DNA of 64,000 bases, from assembly GCF_017874735.1 (NCBI RefSeq), contig NZ_JAGGLV010000016.1, forward strand, positions 1-64,000, in the 5' to 3' direction. The stretch's first letter is position 1. Each line of letters opens with the position of its first letter. The DNA is from Paenibacillus silagei (GTDB lineage: Bacteria > Bacillota > Bacilli > Paenibacillales > Paenibacillaceae). The notes below the pieces were generated by a model. The model saw only the letters and a list, made by a program, of their open reading frames with translations, was not told where the DNA came from and ran no database searches. Below are positions 59,528 through 64,000 of this stretch, in pieces. The position numbers and the translations under genes were made by a program.

Positions 59528-60982
59528 TTGAAGCAAATCGTCTCATACAACAACGGTTGGTTCTCCAACACACGGAGTGATATTTTATCGGGCATGACCG
59601 TGGCTATTGCCTTAATTCCTGAAGCGATTGCTTTCTCCATCCTTGCTGGCGTAAGCCCTATGGTTGGTTTGTACGCCTCCTTCTGTATCGCTATTGTAAC
59701 AGCCTTCGCCGGCGGGCGGCCGGGGATGATCTCGGCGGCGACAGGAGCGATGGCCCTGCTGGTCGGCAGCCTGGTGCTGTCGCACGGCATTGAGTATCTG
59801 TTCGCGGCTACGGTGCTGGCTGGCATCCTGCAGATTGTGATGGGGCTGCTGAAGCTGGGCCGGTTCATCACCTTCCTGCCGCAGCCGGTCATGACCGGCT
59901 TTGTCAACGCGCTGGCGATTCTGATCTTTATGGCTCAGCTCGTGCATTTTGAGGGACAGGGCTGGATCATGTACGCACTTGTGGCTCTTACGCTGGTCAT
60001 CATCTATACGGTTCCCCGGATCACCAAGGCGGTGCCATCGGCGCTGGTCGCCATTGTCGTAGTCTCGGTCCTCAGCATTGTGCTGGGTCTGGATGTAAGA
60101 ACCGTGGGCGATATGGGGACTATTACTTCAGCGCTGCCGGTATTCCATCTGCCGAGCCTTCCCTTGACGCTGGATACACTGCTGATTATACTGCCGTATT
60201 CGCTCTCACTCGCGGTCGTCGGATTACTGGAATCGCTGATGACAGCCACGCTGATTGATGATATCACGGGCACCGGCAGCGACAAGAACCGGGAAGCGAA
60301 GGGGCAGGGGCTGGCCAACATCGTGACCGGCTTCTTTGGAGGCATGGCTGGCTGCGCGATGATCGGCCAGTCGATGGTCAATATGAAATCGGGCGGACGG
60401 ACACGCTTGTCCACTTTTGTCTCCGGGATCTTCCTATTGTTCCTGATTCTTGTGCTGGGTGATGTTGTTAAGCAGATTCCTATGGGCGCACTGGTCGGTG
60501 TAATGATTATGGTCTGCATCAGCACCTTTGAATGGAAGTCCCTGACCTCCTTGCGGAGAGTTCCGCTAAGCGATGCCCTGGTTATGGTGGTCACTGTGGT
60601 TACAGTAGTAGCTACCGATAACCTGTCGATCGGCGTGCTGTTCGGCGTGCTGCTGAGTGCTTTGTCTTTTGCCTGGAAAATCGCTTCCCTTCAGCTGAAT
60701 GTTCATACTACGGCATCTGTAACGACTTATCGGGTATCGGGCCAGCTATTCTTTGGAACCACGAGCCATTTCGTGAATGAATTCATGTATGACAGTGATC
60801 CGGCGCAGGTCATTATCGATTTCAGCCGTTCCCATGTGTGGGATCAGTCGGCGGTGGGGGCCATTGCCAAGACGATGGACAAATACGCGGCATTGGGTAC
60901 TAAGGTCACTCTCACGGGTCTAAATGAAGAAAGTGCCCGGCTGGTGCAGCGGGTTGGATTGTCGTCTTCGGGCGGCCATTGA
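59528..60982 (+). CDS. SulP-family anion transporter with STAS domain
   Basis: 484 residues: ten or more membrane helices (IALIPEAIAFSILAGVSP is the SulP signature near residue 28-45), then a cytoplasmic STAS domain from about residue 385 (YRVSGQLFFGTTSHF, VIIDFSRSHVWDQSAVGAI). It transports sulfate, bicarbonate or a related anion. TTG at 59528 is preceded by AGGAGGAA 10 bases upstream. It starts 42 bp after the DAHP synthase gene without a terminator between, so partial cotranscription is possible. Confidence 0.85.
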   Translation: MKQIVSYNNGWFSNTRSDILSGMTVAIALIPEAIAFSILAGVSPMVGLYASFCIAIVTAFAGGRPGMISAATGAMALLVGSLVLSHGIEYLFAATVLAGILQIVMGLLKLGRFITFLPQPVMTGFVNALAILIFMAQLVHFEGQGWIMYALVALTLVIIYTVPRITKAVPSALVAIVVVSVLSIVLGLDVRTVGDMGTITSALPVFHLPSLPLTLDTLLIILPYSLSLAVVGLLESLMTATLIDDITGTGSDKNREAKGQGLANIVTGFFGGMAGCAMIGQSMVNMKSGGRTRLSTFVSGIFLLFLILVLGDVVKQIPMGALVGVMIMVCISTFEWKSLTSLRRVPLSDALVMVVTVVTVVATDNLSIGVLFGVLLSALSFAWKIASLQLNVHTTASVTTYRVSGQLFFGTTSHFVNEFMYDSDPAQVIIDFSRSHVWDQSAVGAIAKTMDKYAALGTKVTLTGLNEESARLVQRVGLSSSGGH

Positions 60983-60994
60983 CGGATCAAGGAC

Positions 60995-61041
60995 AGAAGG
61001 CTGTTTTTGGAGCGATTAGGCTTCAGAAGCAGTCTTTTTTT
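60995..61041 (+). terminator. Terminator-like hairpin after the SulP gene
   Basis: AAGGCTG pairs with CAGTCTT (one G-T), then a run of seven T. Confidence 0.5.
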
Positions 61042-61215
61042 GACAATTAATAATGTAAAGGATTCATCCTACAAATTTTAATCGTCTACGCCGTCTTTGG
61101 AAAAGGGTTTTTGAAAAGTTTGTCGAAATTTTCCGGTAGAGGGACATTTGTCATTGCTTCTTCGGATGGCCCTACTATAACCACGCAATTGTGATGCGCG
61201 AAAGGGAAGGCCTCC

Positions 61216-62973
61216 ATGTTTTCTTTTATCCGAACCAGACTGATTGCCCGTATTCTCTGTGTTATGACCATAGTGATTCTCTGCATTACAGCAGGCAATG
61301 CCGCCATTCAGTGGGTGAACACCGGATCAGCGGTCAAAGGGACGATCAGCAGCTACAACATGAGTATTGCCAGCCATTATGTGACGCAGATTGATGCCGG
61401 GCGCTACAGTGAATTCCTGGCAGATCCGCAGGAGTCGGACCTGTATTGGTCGCTCCGCAATGAACTGGATCAGTTCCGGAAGTCGATTGGTGCCCGTTAT
61501 GTATATTTTGTGCGGATTGATGATGCCCGCCAGCCGCAGCTGATGATTGACGGCAGGCCGGAGGGAGACCCGCTGGCTTCGGGGATTAATGAGAGTACTG
61601 ATATGCCAGCGGCCGCAGTTACGGCTGTGCTTGCCGGAGAGAATGCCAGCACGCCGCTGATCAGCAATCCCGAATACGGGGATTATATCTCAGCATTCGT
61701 TCCTATGAAGGACAGCGGCGGGAAGCTGGTCGGGGCGCTGGGCATTGATACCGATGTTGCTGTGCTGAGTACGCTGACCCGTGATGTCCTGATGGAGAGC
61801 CTGCCGCTCTATAGTATTATTCTAGCTCTGTCTCTGGGCGCACTCGCGGTGCTGGCCTGGTTCGTCTCCCGGTCCTTGCGTCCGCTGGTGACGATTACAG
61901 AGAGCGCGGGCACGATGGCTGAAGGGGATCTCGCCGGGGCAGCCCGTATCCTGCATGCCCGTCCGGTCAACTCCCGGGATGAGATTGGCAGGGCTTATCA
62001 GGCGATGCTCCAGATGTCAGGGGATCTGAATGCCAGAGTGAAAGGGATGGTATCCGGGGTGTCTACCGCATCTGACAGTCTCTACGGCTCCTCCGAGACC
62101 TTCGCCAGGAATGCCGATGATGTGCTGAAGATGAGTGAGACGGTGAGCGGCAGAATCAGCAATATCCATGCCGGGGCTAACTCACAGACGGAAGGCGCAC
62201 AGAGCAGCGCAGTAGCCATGGATGAGATGGCGCTGGGCATCTCGCGCATCTCGGAGGCCTCGGCAGCGGTCTCGGAATTCGCAGTCAAGGCGCTGGACAT
62301 TGCAGAGGCGTCACAGACGGCGATGAACCACACCAATCAGCAGATGAAATCGATCTCTGTATCCACCGGGGAGACGCTGGATATTGTGCTGCGGCTGCAA
62401 GGGTACACGGATGAGATTGAAGGTGCGCTGGCTGCGATCAGGCAGTCTGCGGATCAGACGAAGCTGCTGGCGTTGAATGCCTCCATTGAGGCGGCGCGTG
62501 CGGGGGAGCACGGCAGAGGCTTCACTGTCGTAGCCGGTGAAGTACGCAAGCTGGCGGAAGGCTCCGCAGCCTCGGCCGAGCGGGTGACCGAGCTGCTGCT
62601 GCACATCAGCCAGGCTTCGGCAAGCATCGGGGTTCAGATGACGGAAGCGTCCGCTGAAGTGCAGGAAGGGGTGCGGATGTCAGCCGAAGCGGAGGCTGCT
62701 CTGCTGGAGGCTTCCACTGCCTTCCGTGAGGTAGCCGGACAGATCATTGATGTGTCGGCGACCGCTGAGCAGCTCTCCGCCGGCTCGGAGGAGGTTGCGG
62801 CAGCGGTGGGCAGCATGGCCGATATTGCCGGAGAGGTCTCGGAGCAGACCCGGGAGATCCGTGAGCTGACTGATCTGCAATTGGCGCGAATCAAAGAAGT
62901 CTACGAGGCTTCGCTGAGCGTCAGCGCGAGTACAGGCGATCTGCGGGAGGCCATCCGGCAGGTGAATGTATAG
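61216..62973 (+). CDS. Methyl-accepting chemotaxis protein
   Basis: 585 residues: first membrane helix (IARILCVMTIVILCITAGN), an extracellular sensor of about 160 residues resembling a single Cache fold, second helix (LPLYSIILALSLGALAVLAWFV), HAMP domain, then the methyl-accepting signalling coiled coil with the hairpin tip ALNASIEAARAGEHGRGFTV. It reports an external ligand to CheA. AAGGGAAGG precedes the ATG. Standing alone without che genes is usual for receptors. Confidence 0.9.
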   Translation: MFSFIRTRLIARILCVMTIVILCITAGNAAIQWVNTGSAVKGTISSYNMSIASHYVTQIDAGRYSEFLADPQESDLYWSLRNELDQFRKSIGARYVYFVRIDDARQPQLMIDGRPEGDPLASGINESTDMPAAAVTAVLAGENASTPLISNPEYGDYISAFVPMKDSGGKLVGALGIDTDVAVLSTLTRDVLMESLPLYSIILALSLGALAVLAWFVSRSLRPLVTITESAGTMAEGDLAGAARILHARPVNSRDEIGRAYQAMLQMSGDLNARVKGMVSGVSTASDSLYGSSETFARNADDVLKMSETVSGRISNIHAGANSQTEGAQSSAVAMDEMALGISRISEASAAVSEFAVKALDIAEASQTAMNHTNQQMKSISVSTGETLDIVLRLQGYTDEIEGALAAIRQSADQTKLLALNASIEAARAGEHGRGFTVVAGEVRKLAEGSAASAERVTELLLHISQASASIGVQMTEASAEVQEGVRMSAEAEAALLEASTAFREVAGQIIDVSATAEQLSAGSEEVAAAVGSMADIAGEVSEQTREIRELTDLQLARIKEVYEASLSVSASTGDLREAIRQVNV

Positions 62974-63122
62974 GGCTAAGGGTTCGGTGCGCTTGATCTA
63001 TACTGCCCGGAGCGGATACAGGATTAGCAGCGGTTATGCCCTCCAGCTTTCAAAAGCGTCCGACTATTGGTATGATACAAGGGATGTGAACATCTATTAC
63101 CGATTATATGGAGGAATTGAAC

Positions 63123-63800
63123 ATGAGTGACACTACAATATCCGGGATTATTGATCATACGCTGCTGAAGGCGGATGCCCGGAAAGACGATATTATCAAG
63201 CTTGCCGAAGAGGCCAAAGCCTACAAATTCGCCTCTGTGTGCGTGAATCCGGCCTGGGTGGCAACGGCGCATGCCGTGCTGAAGGATACACCGGAAGTGA
63301 AGGTATGTACAGTAATCGGCTTCCCGCTGGGGGCATCGACGCCTGAGACGAAAGCTTTTGAGACGAAGGATGCCATTGCGAACGGTGCCGGTGAGGTGGA
63401 TATGGTCATTAATATCGGCGCTCTGAAGGACGGCAATGACGAGCTGGTGAAGCGCGATATGGTTGCAGTAGTCGAAGCCGCGCGCGGCAAAGCGCTGACC
63501 AAGGTCATTATTGAGGCCTGCCTGCTGACTGAAGAGGAGAAGGTCCGTGCCTGCAAGCTTGCTGTAGAAGCGGGCGCAGACTTCGTAAAGACTTCGACCG
63601 GCTTCTCGACCGGCGGAGCCACGAAGGAAGATATCGCTCTGATGCGGGCGACCGTCGGCCCTGAGATCGGCGTGAAGGCCTCCGGCGGTGTCCGCAGCGC
63701 GGAAGACGCGCTCGTGATGATCGGCGCAGGCGCCAGCCGGATCGGCACCAGCGGCGGCGTAGCGATTGCCAAGGGCGAGCAGAGCCAGAGCGGCTACTAA
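63123..63800 (+). CDS. deoC: Deoxyribose-phosphate aldolase
   Basis: 225 residues, class I TIM-barrel aldolase. The Schiff-base lysine lies in DFVKTSTGFSTGG (about residue 155), with further catalytic residues in DHTLLKADA and GVKASGGVRS. It splits 2-deoxyribose 5-phosphate into acetaldehyde and glyceraldehyde 3-phosphate, salvaging deoxynucleosides. The ATG at 63123 follows GGAGG by 8 bases; an earlier in-frame ATG at 63108 overlaps that site. No other deo genes are adjacent. Confidence 0.93.
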   Translation: MSDTTISGIIDHTLLKADARKDDIIKLAEEAKAYKFASVCVNPAWVATAHAVLKDTPEVKVCTVIGFPLGASTPETKAFETKDAIANGAGEVDMVINIGALKDGNDELVKRDMVAVVEAARGKALTKVIIEACLLTEEEKVRACKLAVEAGADFVKTSTGFSTGGATKEDIALMRATVGPEIGVKASGGVRSAEDALVMIGAGASRIGTSGGVAIAKGEQSQSGY

Positions 63801-63813
63801 GCTTAGGTGAGTT

Positions 63814-63881
63814 AAACACATAGAAACGGCTGCGGCCTCCTTGATGTTAACCTTCAAGGGAGCCGCAGCCGTTTTGTGTTT
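63814..63881 (+). terminator. Strong terminator of deoC
   Basis: AAACACA..AAACGGCTGCGGC pairs with GCCGCAGCCGTTTTGTGTTT; functions in both directions. Confidence 0.8.
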
Positions 63882-63963
63882 AGAGGAAGTATGATAGGTG
63901 GATTTCCTCCACCTGCTGTTGAGTGAATGAGCGTTGCCGAACCAGCAATTGGATAAACAACAC
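63880..63963 (-). CDS. Possible 27-residue small protein
   Basis: Minus-strand GTG at 63963 with AGGGAG 7 bases upstream opens a 27-residue frame (LFIQLLVRQRSFTQQQVEE...) that ends at the arm of the deoC terminator. No family recognised; the ribosome site is its only support. Confidence 0.25.
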   Translation of the reverse strand: MLFIQLLVRQRSFTQQQVEEIHLSYFL

Positions 63964-64000
63964 TTAAATTCTCCCTATTTATCCAAAGTAGCATAAACTA

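Overview
The window looks like a chromosomal segment of a Paenibacillus-type, low-to-mid GC, Gram-positive spore-former. Pointers are a copper-amine-oxidase-type stalk-domain secreted protein, YesM/YesN-type regulators next to a sugar ABC importer, two T-box leaders, KimA, strong AGGAGG ribosome sites with frequent GTG/TTG starts, and GlnRS. No plasmid, prophage or CRISPR array was seen. The genus is inferred from gene content only.

Layout. 1-2.5 kb: an apparent IS200/IS605 end remnant, then a three-gene cassette (HExxH protein, MerR/TipAS-type regulator, VOC protein) bracketed by two similar terminator copies. 2.5-9.6 kb: secreted, membrane and lipoproteins, a methyltransferase, a VOC protein and a YdjM-type membrane hydrolase. 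9.6-15 kb: KimA potassium importer, a Ca-type P-ATPase and an M50-like membrane protease. 15-19.2 kb: a complete sugar ABC importer and an isochorismatase-like hydrolase. 19.2-25.6 kb: a 51-bp tandem repeat, an LLM flavin monooxygenase, a tiny holin-like toxin candidate, ArsB, a bicupin oxalate-decarboxylase homologue with an altered lid, and a MidA-like methyltransferase with a TPR tail. 25.6-30.3 kb: a Gln T-box with glnS, a nonsense-interrupted gene, a second 51-bp repeat array and an Nramp transporter. 30.3-33.1 kb: an ECF sigma factor with two paralogous DUF4179/DUF5643-like proteins. 33.2-40 kb: a second sugar ABC importer divergent from a histidine kinase/AraC regulator pair. 40-44.6 kb: HD-GYP protein, cell-wall amidase, a TIR-like protein with a small downstream gene, and a large repeat tract. 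44.6-53.9 kb: a second LLM monooxygenase, then an SsuABC/TauABC-like importer carrying two copies of a flavoprotein + two-cluster ferredoxin pair. 53.9-64 kb: a duplicated MpsC/DUF2294 protein, response regulator, hybrid kinase, Phe T-box with DAHP synthase/chorismate mutase, SulP transporter, chemotaxis receptor and deoC.

How genes work together. The two sugar importers lack their own ATPase, as is usual where a shared MsmX-type ATPase serves several systems; the second is probably switched by the adjacent two-component pair. The 46-54 kb operon couples uptake of a sulfonate/nitrate/taurine-like solute to two AprAB-like redox pairs and is the most intriguing metabolic unit. The TIR-like gene plus its small partner is the best candidate for an undescribed defence or signalling module. 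Three 51/52-bp tandem-repeat loci share architecture and partly sequence, and two of them lie directly 3' of the two LLM monooxygenase paralogues.
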